Notes: generated by a model from the sequence alone, not told the origin. A stretch of 64,000 nucleotides of DNA from Bacteroidales bacterium (GCA_013141385.1 JABFRB010000021.1:1-64000); one strand, 5' to 3'. Shown: positions 51,359-62,290, counted from the stretch's first letter. A program made the numbers and translations.

Positions 51359-53656
51359 ATGAAAAAAAGTTACACACTCCTAATATTTATTTTCTGTTTT
51401 TTACTACAAGGATATGGACAATGTATTAAAGAACAGATATCTACCGATCCAACAAATCCGGTAAATAATGAGATCCCAGCTATGAAAAATTATTTCGATT
51501 GGATGCAACCATCTTTTCAACTAAATTCAAGCGAAATTAATATTAATCCTATTGCATCTCCGTTCTATCAGGTTGATAACGACATTATTAATCATTTTGT
51601 AGATTCTAAAGACTATCTTCCAATAGATGGATGGGAATTAATAAAGAAAGATTTTGGGTATAATGGTACTGGAATTGTTACCTCTCCCTACCTTATCTTA
51701 TATAATCGATTTAGTGGTATATTAAGATGTTTTGTTGCCATGAAACAAGTTGCAGGATATAATGCAGCTAAATTTACATTAAGTTTTACATCAGCTTCAC
51801 CTGATAGAACACATTCACTTTCGTCAATAGGAACACCTCTTGATAAACAGATTGGAATTCCAGAAATTTCTGTGCCTACTGCTTTCACAAATGATCCGGG
51901 AAAATGGTTTTATGCTGATTTTGCAATGAATTACGATCCTTGTATTTGTAACGCTAACTCTAAACTGTTAATCTCCGTTGATTTGATAAGAAATTCCTCT
52001 ATCGATATGAAAGGATTTTATGAGGGAACACTTGTTAGTATTGATAATGGGAATATCAATAAAATAAATACAGGAAGTAGTTTATCATTAAAAAATATTG
52101 GAAGTTCTTTTGAAAAAGGTCAAAAAGTGTATAATTCAATTGAAAAATTGAAAAATGAGCAACTTAAAAACGTATTGTCTAAATCGCAGTATTGGAATAA
52201 TTGGGTGAATTCTCAAGCAGTTCATTTAGATGATCTTTCTCTTGCTGATTTGGACTATTTTGTTCAAACTAATACATTAGAGTCATTCGTAACGACTGAG
52301 TATAATTTTTTTAAAGATAAACTCAATTTGTTTCAAAAAGAACTCATTTCAGATAATTTTCTTAAAACTGGTCTCAGAGCAGCACCTTATATAGGAGCAG
52401 CATTTTCTTTTATTGATGCATTTATTTCTGGGGGAAGACAAGCGACAAGTCCACAACCAGTTAAATTAATGCCAATGTCAATTAATATGAATGCAACATA
52501 TTCTGGTACAATTACAACTGATTTGCCCTATAGAGATATAATATTCTATAACCCAGGAACGTCAGCATCAACAATGAGTAATTATAACGAATATCCCTAC
52601 TACAATAATGGTTTAGGTGTAATGAATTTAGTTGAAACGCCAAAAGTTGATGTACAAGAAGATATTAATTATTGGTATGAACCTGACACTTGGGCAAATA
52701 TTTATGATATTCAGTGGAAATTTCGCATGAATGCTAATCAGATTAAATATATTATAAACCCAAATGCTGGAGTAAAAGATAGTGCAGAAATTTTTGCTCA
52801 ACTTATATTTCAATTTACAACTGACCAAGGTTATGGGGCCACCCTTGATTTCGGAAATTCTCCAATTATCGACTTTCAAAATCCAGAATTTAATAAATAT
52901 TTCTATTACTCAAAGCCAATGCCCTTATCATTTTATAATGATTTAACGATTAACGCTCAGGCCTCATATACAACTCAATACACTGAACTTGTATCAGTTT
53001 CATTAAAACTTTTTTTCAATTTTAAGAGATCAGATAACCTCTCGAATGCTCAAAACATATTTTACGTTTCAACGTTCCCAACTATAATAAATAAAGTTAG
53101 TTCAGTTGCCCAAGGTTCTCTATCTTCAATACCAAATTATAAAACCTTTTATGAACAAGGTAATAAAACCATAGTATCTAATGAAAAGGCATGGGAAACA
53201 ATTGAAGTTAGAAATACAACACTATCCTCCGCTTCAAATTTTTACTTATCAGCAAGCAATATTATCCTTAAAAACGGAGCAGTAATTAAACCTGGAATTA
53301 CAATTAAAGCAGGAGACCCGATTGGAGTAATACCTGTTAATATTAGCCCTATTCCAGTATCAAATATTGATTGTTTAAGCAGGTATCCTTTAAGATCTTC
53401 TAAGAAGAATAATACTGATAATGATAACATAAAAGTTTTCCCAAATCCTTTTAATGAGCAACTTAGAATTGAGGATTTAAATAACTCAATAGCTACTATT
53501 AACTTATTTGACTTACAAGGTCGTTTGATATATTCTACCAAAGAGGTCAGTTCTTCAAATACTATTAACACAAGCGAATACCCACTAGGTGTTTACATAT
53601 TGAAACTTTATACTAAGAATGGTCCAATTATTAAAAAGATTATTAAATCAAATTAG
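51359..53656 (+). CDS. Large secreted protein with T9SS type A sorting domain
   Basis: This 765-residue protein has a signal peptide (MKKSYTLLIFIFCFLLQGYGQ) and a C-terminal type A sorting domain (about 690-765: VFPNPFNEQLRIEDL, LFDLQGRLIYS, YPLGVYILKLYTKNG), so it is exported by the type IX system and attached or released at the surface. The middle 650 residues have no recognisable domain; they contain a helical stretch (about 240-340) and beta-rich parts with many Tyr and Asn. Its neighbour upstream is the tail-fibre-like protein. A strong terminator follows. Confidence 0.85.
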   Translation: MKKSYTLLIFIFCFLLQGYGQCIKEQISTDPTNPVNNEIPAMKNYFDWMQPSFQLNSSEININPIASPFYQVDNDIINHFVDSKDYLPIDGWELIKKDFGYNGTGIVTSPYLILYNRFSGILRCFVAMKQVAGYNAAKFTLSFTSASPDRTHSLSSIGTPLDKQIGIPEISVPTAFTNDPGKWFYADFAMNYDPCICNANSKLLISVDLIRNSSIDMKGFYEGTLVSIDNGNINKINTGSSLSLKNIGSSFEKGQKVYNSIEKLKNEQLKNVLSKSQYWNNWVNSQAVHLDDLSLADLDYFVQTNTLESFVTTEYNFFKDKLNLFQKELISDNFLKTGLRAAPYIGAAFSFIDAFISGGRQATSPQPVKLMPMSINMNATYSGTITTDLPYRDIIFYNPGTSASTMSNYNEYPYYNNGLGVMNLVETPKVDVQEDINYWYEPDTWANIYDIQWKFRMNANQIKYIINPNAGVKDSAEIFAQLIFQFTTDQGYGATLDFGNSPIIDFQNPEFNKYFYYSKPMPLSFYNDLTINAQASYTTQYTELVSVSLKLFFNFKRSDNLSNAQNIFYVSTFPTIINKVSSVAQGSLSSIPNYKTFYEQGNKTIVSNEKAWETIEVRNTTLSSASNFYLSASNIILKNGAVIKPGITIKAGDPIGVIPVNISPIPVSNIDCLSRYPLRSSKKNNTDNDNIKVFPNPFNEQLRIEDLNNSIATINLFDLQGRLIYSTKEVSSSNTINTSEYPLGVYILKLYTKNGPIIKKIIKSN

Positions 53657-53769
53657 AATAGTCCCTATTTAGTTGGTATTTTCTTTTAGGTACATAAGAT
53701 TGAACAAAGGAGGTTGTATCAAAAAAAGTTAAGCCTCCAAGATTTGAATATTTGGATAGCATGAATAAA

Positions 53770-53803
53770 AAGAGGGGGTCTCAGACTTTTGAGACCCCCT
53801 CTT
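53770..53803 (+). terminator. Strong terminator after the T9SS cargo gene
   Basis: AAGAGGGGGTCTCA (53770-53783) and TGAGACCCCCTCTT (53790-53803) form a perfect 14-bp stem with a 6-nt loop, followed by a T-containing tail. It also lies downstream of the convergent receptor gene. Confidence 0.88.
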
Positions 53804-53878
53804 CGTTTAAATTATGAAAAATAGAAATGTTAGATAAAAAAACTATATCTAATGGCTTTTTTTAATAATCCATATTCA

Positions 53879-56800
53879 TTAAAATATAAATCTAAGTCCA
53901 AACAAAGCACCCCATGTATTGCTGGTACTAATTGTTTTAGTTAAAGATGTACCCGCCTTAAATGCATCAACAGTGTTTGCATTCAACCTAAAAGTAGGAG
54001 CAGTAGTTACTGTTGGACGACCAACCATAGTTAAAGGACGAATATTCTCATAATTTGCTAGTGGAACATAAGAAATTGTCCCCCAATTATCGTTAATCAT
54101 GTTTCCAACATTAAGTAAGTCAATACTTAACTGCAAGGTGTATTTTCTGTTAGACCCAAAGTTTGTGAAAATATCTTGAAGGATTTTAATGTCAAAACGG
54201 TGAACCCAAGGTTGAACATGTCCAAAACGTTCAGCATATTCTCCTTTGTGCTTACTCAAGTAGTCATTGTCATTAACATATTCAAAGAATGCCGCTGATT
54301 GCTCTGCTGCAGTCATAAGAACACCGCCAGTAGGAGTATAGTCAACAAAGGTTATCTCAGATGCATCTTTTGGAATATACATAAGGTCAGAGCTGAAACC
54401 ATCATTATTTAGGTCGTTTGAATAGGTATATGACCAACGACCAGTTTGATATCCCTTGTAGGAAATTGAAATTGTTGTAGCAAACATCTTGGCGTACTCA
54501 ATTCTATAAGTAGCATAACCAACTAATGAATGTGGTGTAGAGAAGTTAGAATAGCTTAACCCAGGATTGTTAAGACTTCCAATACCTGTATTGGATGAGT
54601 ATGCTGAGGAAGCTGATGAGCCGGGGTTTGAGGAAATATCCTTAGCTGCTGAGTAGGTATATGCGAACATACCTGATAATCCATGACTAAAGTTCTTGGT
54701 TAGCTGGGCTGTTACAGAATACTGATAACCTTTACTTGTATTTGAAAGTATAGTTGCATTAGCAATACCTGTTTGATATCTTCTAATCCCATTCTGAACA
54801 GCAGACGCTGCATTGTAAGTCCAGAAAGGTCTTGAGTCAGCACCTACCATTGTGTTATCTGCGGGCTTCTCATTAATATTTAGCTGTTGAACGGCATTAA
54901 TATCCTTACCATATAGTAACTCCCCAGTAAACACCATATTATATGGGAGTTCAACATCAACCGCTAAATTCGAACGCCATACCTGAGGCATTTTAAAATC
55001 TTTTGAAACCTCTGCAAGGCTTGAACCGTTTGGAAGAGCTCCTGGAGTTTGAGGGAAAAGAGTTGGATTATCAGCAATAAACTGTTTATAGTCAGGATGG
55101 AAAGCCAATCCTGTAAGGTTAGCATTACCAGCAGCCCAACCAATTTCAGGAGATTGAATTACCCCGGAGTTTGTAGGTTGGTTTGTGAACCATACAAATG
55201 GTAGCAGACCAGTAAAAATACCTGTTCCTCCACGTACTTGCAATGAACGATCCCCTTTCACATCCCAGTTAAATCCCAAACGGGGTGAGAAGAGCAGTTT
55301 ACTCTTTGGCCACGAACTTACGTCTATTTTTTTACCATTGAAATCTAACGCTGCAATTGCGGGGTTATCGGTTAGTTTATCGAAAAAGAATGGTTTTTCG
55401 ATACGCATACCAAAAGTTAATTTTATGTTAGAATTCACCTTCCATTCATCTTGTCCATAAACAGCACCCAGACCAAAAGTTAACTCTGAACCTGGAGCAT
55501 CGTTACCATTATAACCATAGGTAACACCAAAACCGATTGGGGTTGCACCATTAATAAAGTCATCAACCGAAGCATAACGGTAGTATGATGTTCCTTCACG
55601 AATATATGCGTTACGGAAGAATAAACGATCAAATGAAGCACCTGCGGTAATAGTATGCTTGTTAAAGTTGAAAGTTGTGTTATTGGTGAAACTAAGGTTT
55701 TTGTTTGTTACATCATTATTAAAACTAAACAGTTCATAACCAAACGACATATACTGATCGCCACCTTGCCAAATATCAACAAATGGAAAAAGTTTAGATG
55801 GGCTAGTACGTGTATCTTGAATAAATGTATAACTAGCAAGGAATTTGTTCGAAATTCTGGTGTTGAATGCACTATTTAATTCAGTAGTGAATGAACGAAC
55901 TGTATTCTTAAACCCGTAAAAAGAATTTGAGAAGGCTATTGATTGTGTTCCAATACGCGATGAACCACGAAGTGCAAGTGGTCCGCTATTTGCGTTGGTT
56001 TGTTGGTCTGAAGTACCAACTACATCGTTATAACGAACAATCAATTTATGTTTTGAACTAATATTCCAGTCGATACGAGCAAGTAATTTAGTATTCTTAT
56101 TTTTAAAAGGATCAAAACCTTGGTATTTACCCGGATCGTAACCATAAGTATTGATAAGGTGATCTTTTACTCTAATCAAATCGACCTCTGTTGTTCTAGC
56201 AATCAATTGATTTGCAACAGCAACACCATCGGTACTTGGTTTCCAGTCAACGCCAGGGATATTAACCTTTTCGATTTCACCATTTACAAAAAAGAATACT
56301 TTATTCTTGATTATAGGACCACCTAAACTTAGCCCATAATTATTGCTGCTCCTTGAATTTGCCCCAACAACATCCTTACCATTAACAGTACTTCCCGTAA
56401 AAGATTCAGGCCGTAAATAAGTATACAAAGATCCTTTGTAGTTGTTGTCACCACTTCTTGTAACAGCATTTATACTCGCACCAGTAAATTGTGATAATCT
56501 TACATCAAAAGGTGCAATATTAACAGTTACCTGTTCAATAGCATCCAATGAAATCGGTTGTGCCTCACCACCAGGAAGAGGATTGCTGCTAAGACCAAAA
56601 TTGTTATTGAAAGCAGCTCCATCGACTGTAATTGAATTGAATCGACCATCACGTCCAGCAAATGAGTTGCCTTGGGATTGGGGCGTCAATTTCGAAAGAT
56701 CCGTGATACTACGGTTAATTGTCGGAATACTAGTAACCTCTCTGCGGCTGATGTTGGTCAGAGCACCAGTGCGTTGAGAGTTGATTATAGGGTTTCTGAC

Positions 56801-57175
56801 CGCAGAAACAACAACCTCCTTTATCTCGGTGGTTGCTTCTTTTAACTCACCATTTAAAACATAAGTCTCGCCAAGGTTAAGGTCAATATCTTTATAGACA
56901 GCAGGAGCATAACCTACAAACGAAATTGTAACTGTATATGGTCCCCCGACCCTTAACCCTGTAAGCATATAGTTACCACCTCCAAGGGTAGTTGTACCAT
57001 ATGAAGTACCAGATGGTTCATGAACTACAACAACGGTTGCACCAGGTAGTGGAGAACCATTGCCATCAAGAACCCGTCCGTTTAGCGACGAGGTGGTTAC
57101 ACCCTGCGCATTAACCATAACTGATATTAATATCAGCCCGGTTAGCAAGTAAATAAAACGAATTGGTTTAGACAT
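53879..57175 (-). CDS. Oar-like TonB-dependent receptor
   Basis: This outer membrane protein (1098 residues from the chosen start) has a signal peptide (MSKPIRFIYLLTGLILISVMVNAQ), a carboxypeptidase-regulatory-like domain (about 30-110, SLNGRVLDGNGSPLPGATVVV), a plug with VSAVRNPIINSQRTGALTNISRRE and TVDGAAFNNNFGLSSNPLPGG, and a long barrel. Length and layout match OmpA-related Oar-type receptors common in Bacteroidota, with unknown or peptide/siderophore-like substrates. I chose ATG 57175, which starts a normal signal peptide; the frame extends to 57235. The gene has a good promoter and is transcribed alone. Confidence 0.92.
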   Translation of the reverse strand: MSKPIRFIYLLTGLILISVMVNAQGVTTSSLNGRVLDGNGSPLPGATVVVVHEPSGTSYGTTTLGGGNYMLTGLRVGGPYTVTISFVGYAPAVYKDIDLNLGETYVLNGELKEATTEIKEVVVSAVRNPIINSQRTGALTNISRREVTSIPTINRSITDLSKLTPQSQGNSFAGRDGRFNSITVDGAAFNNNFGLSSNPLPGGEAQPISLDAIEQVTVNIAPFDVRLSQFTGASINAVTRSGDNNYKGSLYTYLRPESFTGSTVNGKDVVGANSRSSNNYGLSLGGPIIKNKVFFFVNGEIEKVNIPGVDWKPSTDGVAVANQLIARTTEVDLIRVKDHLINTYGYDPGKYQGFDPFKNKNTKLLARIDWNISSKHKLIVRYNDVVGTSDQQTNANSGPLALRGSSRIGTQSIAFSNSFYGFKNTVRSFTTELNSAFNTRISNKFLASYTFIQDTRTSPSKLFPFVDIWQGGDQYMSFGYELFSFNNDVTNKNLSFTNNTTFNFNKHTITAGASFDRLFFRNAYIREGTSYYRYASVDDFINGATPIGFGVTYGYNGNDAPGSELTFGLGAVYGQDEWKVNSNIKLTFGMRIEKPFFFDKLTDNPAIAALDFNGKKIDVSSWPKSKLLFSPRLGFNWDVKGDRSLQVRGGTGIFTGLLPFVWFTNQPTNSGVIQSPEIGWAAGNANLTGLAFHPDYKQFIADNPTLFPQTPGALPNGSSLAEVSKDFKMPQVWRSNLAVDVELPYNMVFTGELLYGKDINAVQQLNINEKPADNTMVGADSRPFWTYNAASAVQNGIRRYQTGIANATILSNTSKGYQYSVTAQLTKNFSHGLSGMFAYTYSAAKDISSNPGSSASSAYSSNTGIGSLNNPGLSYSNFSTPHSLVGYATYRIEYAKMFATTISISYKGYQTGRWSYTYSNDLNNDGFSSDLMYIPKDASEITFVDYTPTGGVLMTAAEQSAAFFEYVNDNDYLSKHKGEYAERFGHVQPWVHRFDIKILQDIFTNFGSNRKYTLQLSIDLLNVGNMINDNWGTISYVPLANYENIRPLTMVGRPTVTTAPTFRLNANTVDAFKAGTSLTKTISTSNTWGALFGLRFIF

Positions 57176-57257
57176 AAATTTGGTTTTAGGGTTTATTAAA
57201 ATTGTATTACGGTGTTTCATCCTATTTTTATGCAAAAGATTATCAATATTTAAGGTG

Positions 57258-57285
57258 CAAAATTAGCTGTAAACTACATTATCAA
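57258..57285 (-). promoter_or_regulatory. Promoter of the Oar-like receptor
   Basis: On the minus strand TTG (57285-57283) and TAATTTTG (57265-57258) are 17 nt apart, matching the -33/-7 pattern. The leader would be about 75 nt to the chosen start. Confidence 0.6.
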
Positions 57286-57389
57286 TGTTAATTAGACGTT
57301 AATTATATCAATAGTAAATAAAAACATATTAAAATCATTAAATAAAGTTATACAATAGATTTTTTTGCTAAAATACATCAAATGAATGT

Positions 57390-58628
57390 TTAAATATCAT
57401 GTAAAATAATTTTCTCCAGAATTATTTTTGTTGCACCCGCTTTTCTCATAAAGTAATCATTTGACGAATTCTTAACTTTTTGAAACATCTCTGCCGAAAT
57501 AAAAAAATGATTTAATGAATCAGAAAAACTATTCAGATTATCAATTGAACGAGCGGATCCAATTTCAATTAGCTCAACCGCCTCCTGAAACCTTTGGTAA
57601 TTCGGACCAAAAATAACTGGCACTCCAAACACCGCTGCTTCAAGAGTATTATGAATCCCAACACCAAAACCACCTCCAATATATGCAATCGTTCCATATC
57701 TGTATACCGAAGAGAGTATTCCGATAGTATCTATTATTAACACCTGAGTATCCCCCAAGTCTGTCTCGTTAGGGTTTGTATAAAGCATCGATTTAATGCC
57801 AATCTTTGCTCTGAATTTTTCGATATCCTGTGGGTTAATCTCGTGTGGGGCTAAAATCAACTTAAGGTTATGGGGGTTTTTCTTTAAGTACTCTAGTATC
57901 ACCTCCTCATCCTTTTGCCATGTGCTTCCAGCAACCAGTACTTTAGAATTTAACGCAAACTTCTCAAGTAAAGAAATTGTTTTAGCGGCTTGGGCATTTG
58001 CCATTACCCTATCAAATCGGGTATCACCTGCTACAGTTACATTACTAATACCAATACTGGCAAGTAATTCCTGGGATTTTTTATTCTGTACAAATAGATG
58101 TTCAAAGTTGGAAAGAAAACTACGATACCACTTCCCGTAGGATTTAAAAAAAACTTGTTCTTCTCTGAAAATAGCAGATATAATATAGGTTGGAATATTC
58201 CGCTTCTTAAGTTGATTAAGGTAGTGATACCAAAATTCGTACTTGACAAAAATGGTTGCTATTGGATTTACTATTTCAATAAATTTAATGGCATTTCTCC
58301 TTTTATCTAGCGGCAAATAGAATATATAATCGGCTTTAGGGTAGTTTTTTCTGATCTCATAACCAGAAGGTGAGAAAAAAGTAAGAAGTATTTTAATGTC
58401 AGAATATTTTTCACGGAAAGCCTCAATCACAGGTCGACCCTGTTCAAACTCCCCAAGCGATGCGCAATGAAACCACACAATCCGATCATCTTTTTTTATC
58501 GTTTCTCTGAGACGGCTCTCCCATCTATTCCTCCCTTTTTTCCAGAGTTTTGCTTTTCTATTAAAGGGAGAAACAACTGTAACAATAAGTTGATAGATTA
58601 ATATTCCTAGGTTGTAAACAAATACCAT
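57390..58628 (-). CDS. waaA: 3-deoxy-D-manno-octulosonic acid (Kdo) transferase
   Basis: This 412-residue membrane-attached enzyme adds Kdo to lipid A precursor in LPS synthesis. It has an N-terminal membrane anchor (about 4-22), the acceptor-side WFHCASLGEFEQGRPVIEAF segment with the catalytic Glu, and the GT30/GT-B donor half with VAGSTWQKDEE, APHEI and GGGFGVGIHNTLEAAVFGVPVIFGPNYQRFQEA. Length fits the family. It is transcribed alone on the minus strand; the divergent neighbour is a large outer membrane protein. It shows the organism makes LPS with Kdo. Confidence 0.94.
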   Translation of the reverse strand: MVFVYNLGILIYQLIVTVVSPFNRKAKLWKKGRNRWESRLRETIKKDDRIVWFHCASLGEFEQGRPVIEAFREKYSDIKILLTFFSPSGYEIRKNYPKADYIFYLPLDKRRNAIKFIEIVNPIATIFVKYEFWYHYLNQLKKRNIPTYIISAIFREEQVFFKSYGKWYRSFLSNFEHLFVQNKKSQELLASIGISNVTVAGDTRFDRVMANAQAAKTISLLEKFALNSKVLVAGSTWQKDEEVILEYLKKNPHNLKLILAPHEINPQDIEKFRAKIGIKSMLYTNPNETDLGDTQVLIIDTIGILSSVYRYGTIAYIGGGFGVGIHNTLEAAVFGVPVIFGPNYQRFQEAVELIEIGSARSIDNLNSFSDSLNHFFISAEMFQKVKNSSNDYFMRKAGATKIILEKIILHDI

Positions 58629-58806
58629 TTGATAAATATTAGGGTGTAAATTTAATTCCTGTACTTTACATTAACAATAAAACTTTTTAACAAACCGTTA
58701 GTATTTATAAAACATTGATAATTAAACAGGTGTAAATTATCTCTCAAACTCATTTATGACTATGATGTTAGGATTTATTTCCTATAAAAAATGGGTGTAT
58801 TTTCGT

Positions 58807-61800
58807 ATGTTCGTTAATAAAAATTTATATCGCTTGATCCGTATAGCCCAATTAACATTTTTGATTTTAATAAACATCAGTTTATTTGCTCAATCATATA
58901 CGAATAAGCGAATTATAAAAACTGTTGCCATTTCCGATACGATAAAACTCGATACGCTCAGCATTATTCCCAGTTCATTTTTTATGATCGATAATAATGG
59001 TAGAACTATAGATTCTACTTATTATAAACTGATGTATTCCGAATCAATTCTTATTCCATCAACCAAACTTAAAGAACAGTCAAATACATATAGCGCTGTT
59101 TATCGCGTATTTCCTTTATCTTTTTCGAAAGAATATTTCAATAAAGATAGGAGTAAGTTTTTCTCCCCTGATAGTTTAATTGGAAAACAAATAATTAAAT
59201 ACACCGTAAATAATACGTATCAAAAGCCATTCGGAGACAATATCGAATCATCAGGTAGCATTTCAAGGGGAATAAGTTTTGGAAATAATCAGGATCCAGT
59301 TGTGAATTCTGGGCTTAATTTACAGATTAGCGGTAAATTAGATAATAATATTAGTATTGAAGGAGCTATTTCGGATAAAACCATTCCTTTTCAACCACAA
59401 GGGAACACACAACGGTTGAAAGAGTTTGATCGTATTTATCTTAGGGCGTATACTTCAAATTTTGAAATTCAGGCTGGGGATATCGAGGTTAAATCGCAGA
59501 ACAATGGGTTTCTAAGATATAAAAGAAAGGTTCAAGGACTTTCTTTATCGACTAACCAAGATTATATTTCAGTAGGTGATACTTCTAGTATAAAAGCCTC
59601 TATGGCTGTTGCTAAAGGGATATTTTCTAGAAATTCATTTACTGGTATCGAGGGTAACCAAGGACCATACAAATTAAAGGGATCCGAGGGGGAGACCTAT
59701 ATTATTGTAATTGCAGGGAGTGAGCGGGTTTATATTGATGGGAAAGCATTGACAAGAGGGGCAACAAATCAGTATACAATTGATTACAACACAGCTGAGG
59801 TTTCGTTTACACCAATGATGCGAATTACTGGGAATAGCAGAATTAGCGTTGAGTTTGAATACACAAATAGAAGTTATGCCCGGTTTGTACTTGCATCTGA
59901 AGTTGAGCAAAAAATTAAAAGAACTAATATTAGAGTTAGTGTTTTTTCGGAAAAGGATAGTAAAAACCAGCCTGTCGATCAGGATATATCCAAAGAGCAA
60001 ATCGGTTTACTCCAAAATATCGGCGATAATATCAGCCAGGCATACATTCCACAAATTGACTCGGTTGACTTTAACCCCGATAAAATACTATATGAAAAAC
60101 GAGACACGGTAGTAAATAACACAACCTATATAATATATAAGCACTCAATAACGCCTCTATCATCTCATTTTCAGTTGAATTTCACGTACATGGGAGAAGG
60201 TAAAGGGAGTTATGTTCCATTGTATAGCAATGCTAATGGTAGGGTATACACATGGGTTGCGCCTGTAAATGGTAAATCGATGGGTAACTATGAACCTGTT
60301 AAAACTTTGGTTCCCCCAAAGCAGAAGCAGATGGTAACTGTTTTTGTTGAAAGAAGAATATCTAGCGATGAGTTTATTAGTTCTGAGGTTGCCTTGAGTC
60401 GAAATGATATTAATACATTTTCATCGAAAGACAAGGGGAATGACATTGGGCAAGCACTTAGGATTGAGTTTAAGAAAAATATATTTAAAAGAGATACTAT
60501 TCGAAGCACATGGATATCTGGTAATGGGGCAATAACATCGTATAACTTTTCAAACATTGATAGATACCGAGATGTTGAGTTTGAGCGTGATTGGAATATT
60601 AATCGACCTACAACGGGTGGTGATGAGAAAGAGTTTTCAATGGGAATTGGGTTTAAGAGCAAAAAGTGGTTTTTATCCGGCATATCGCAAGGACTTGCCC
60701 TTACAGATGATTATTGTGGGTTAAGGAATACTATTAAAGGGCAGTATAGAACAATGAAATTGAGAAATGAGTTTGAGGTTAGTAATCTTTCATCTAAGGA
60801 CTCACTTAAAACATCTGATTTTAATAGATTAAGAATCGTATCTGATATCAATATTAAAAAAATAGTTTTTGGTTTAAATTTTGAGGGAGAGGATAATAGC
60901 CAAAAGGACAAGAATACTAACAAACTACTACAAACAAGTTTCAGATGGTTTCAGTCAGAATTCAATATAGGGTTACCCGATTCATTACCGAGAATGGTTA
61001 GTTTAAATTATAAATTTAGGAAGGATTGGAAAACTCCTGAAACACAGTTAAAAACTTATTCTTTTTCACAAGATATAGGTCTAAAGGTGCGATTAGCTAA
61101 AAGGCAAAACAGCAGGCTAAATTTTTATGCGGGTTATCGGCTATTCAACCCAATTGATACAACATATGCAAAATCGTTGAAAAAGGAAAACACCCTTTTA
61201 AGTAGAGTCGACTATTCGTTTATAATTGTCAAGGGTTTAATGTCTACAAATGTTGGATACGAATTAGGGAATGGCCTTGAACCAAAATATCAATACTACT
61301 ATGTAGAAGTCCCTGCGGGGCAAGGTGTTTTTACTTGGATTGATTATAATGGCAATGGAATTAAGGAACTTGATGAGTTTGAGATTGCTGCTTTTAAAGA
61401 TGAGGCAAAGTATATACGTATTAACCTACCATCAAATCAGTATGTCTCAGTAAATAACAACGCTTTTAGTGTTCAAAGCGATTTTCGTCCAGAGAATGCG
61501 ATTAAAGACACCATTGGTTTAGGCCTATTTATTAGAAAGTTATCAAATCAGTTTGCATTTAGTGCAAGACAAAAGAATAACTATCCTCAATTATCATCAA
61601 CTATGAACCCTTTCAGAAACAATGTTTACGATTCAAATATTGTGAGTATAAATCAGAATTACAGGAACTCTATAGCATACAACCGGTTTAGTCGGACATT
61701 TGGTGTGGAATGGGTAAATAGTAGATCTGAAGCAAAACAGATTCTTGCAAATGGGTATGAAATTTCCAAACTAAGAAATAATCAGTTTGTAGCGTGGATA

Positions 61801-62289
61801 GGTATTTCACAGGGGTTTAGCATTAGAATAAACTATAATTCAGAAAGTAGAATTCAACTTTCAGAGTTTTTTAACCAACGCAACTTTAATTTAAAGAAAG
61901 ATATTCCGGCAATTAAAATCAGGTATATCGGGATGTTGGGATTAAATGTTGAGGTTGGCTATGAGTATGAGTATGCAAGAAATAAAATCGGGTCGGAGAT
62001 GAAGAGAGGGCATACAATATTGTCGGAAATAGGTTATAGCATAAGAAACAAATCCTGGATTAACATATCATCAAATATTTCAAAAATAAGCTATGCGGGT
62101 GATTTAGGAACTCCAATAGAATATGAACTTCTCAAAGGGTTTAAACCTGGAAATAACGCAACATGGGAGTTAAAGCTACGAAGAAAGATATCCAATTACT
62201 TCGAAATGGATATTAGCTACAACGGTCGATATATTTCAACAGGCACCACGGTTCATACAGGCAGTATGCAAATTAGAGCCGTGTTCTAA
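58807..62289 (+). CDS. Large predicted outer membrane beta-barrel protein, unknown family
   Basis: This protein (1160 residues from the chosen start) begins with a signal peptide (MFVNKNLYRLIRIAQLTFLI, ending near SLFAQ). The body is rich in amphipathic beta strands with aromatic girdles throughout (SGSISRGISFGNN, LNLQISGKLDNNISIEGAISD, YRFSRTFGVEWVN-type strands), and the C-terminal GTTVHTGSMQIRAVF ends in Phe as barrels do. A calcium-like DYNGNGIKELDEFE loop lies at about residues 860-875. I do not recognise the family; a distant likeness to SprA-type translocon barrels is only an impression. The frame extends upstream to 58756, but ATG 58807 gives the best signal peptide. Confidence 0.75.
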   Translation: MFVNKNLYRLIRIAQLTFLILINISLFAQSYTNKRIIKTVAISDTIKLDTLSIIPSSFFMIDNNGRTIDSTYYKLMYSESILIPSTKLKEQSNTYSAVYRVFPLSFSKEYFNKDRSKFFSPDSLIGKQIIKYTVNNTYQKPFGDNIESSGSISRGISFGNNQDPVVNSGLNLQISGKLDNNISIEGAISDKTIPFQPQGNTQRLKEFDRIYLRAYTSNFEIQAGDIEVKSQNNGFLRYKRKVQGLSLSTNQDYISVGDTSSIKASMAVAKGIFSRNSFTGIEGNQGPYKLKGSEGETYIIVIAGSERVYIDGKALTRGATNQYTIDYNTAEVSFTPMMRITGNSRISVEFEYTNRSYARFVLASEVEQKIKRTNIRVSVFSEKDSKNQPVDQDISKEQIGLLQNIGDNISQAYIPQIDSVDFNPDKILYEKRDTVVNNTTYIIYKHSITPLSSHFQLNFTYMGEGKGSYVPLYSNANGRVYTWVAPVNGKSMGNYEPVKTLVPPKQKQMVTVFVERRISSDEFISSEVALSRNDINTFSSKDKGNDIGQALRIEFKKNIFKRDTIRSTWISGNGAITSYNFSNIDRYRDVEFERDWNINRPTTGGDEKEFSMGIGFKSKKWFLSGISQGLALTDDYCGLRNTIKGQYRTMKLRNEFEVSNLSSKDSLKTSDFNRLRIVSDINIKKIVFGLNFEGEDNSQKDKNTNKLLQTSFRWFQSEFNIGLPDSLPRMVSLNYKFRKDWKTPETQLKTYSFSQDIGLKVRLAKRQNSRLNFYAGYRLFNPIDTTYAKSLKKENTLLSRVDYSFIIVKGLMSTNVGYELGNGLEPKYQYYYVEVPAGQGVFTWIDYNGNGIKELDEFEIAAFKDEAKYIRINLPSNQYVSVNNNAFSVQSDFRPENAIKDTIGLGLFIRKLSNQFAFSARQKNNYPQLSSTMNPFRNNVYDSNIVSINQNYRNSIAYNRFSRTFGVEWVNSRSEAKQILANGYEISKLRNNQFVAWIGISQGFSIRINYNSESRIQLSEFFNQRNFNLKKDIPAIKIRYIGMLGLNVEVGYEYEYARNKIGSEMKRGHTILSEIGYSIRNKSWINISSNISKISYAGDLGTPIEYELLKGFKPGNNATWELKLRRKISNYFEMDISYNGRYISTGTTVHTGSMQIRAVF

Positions 62290-62290
62290 A

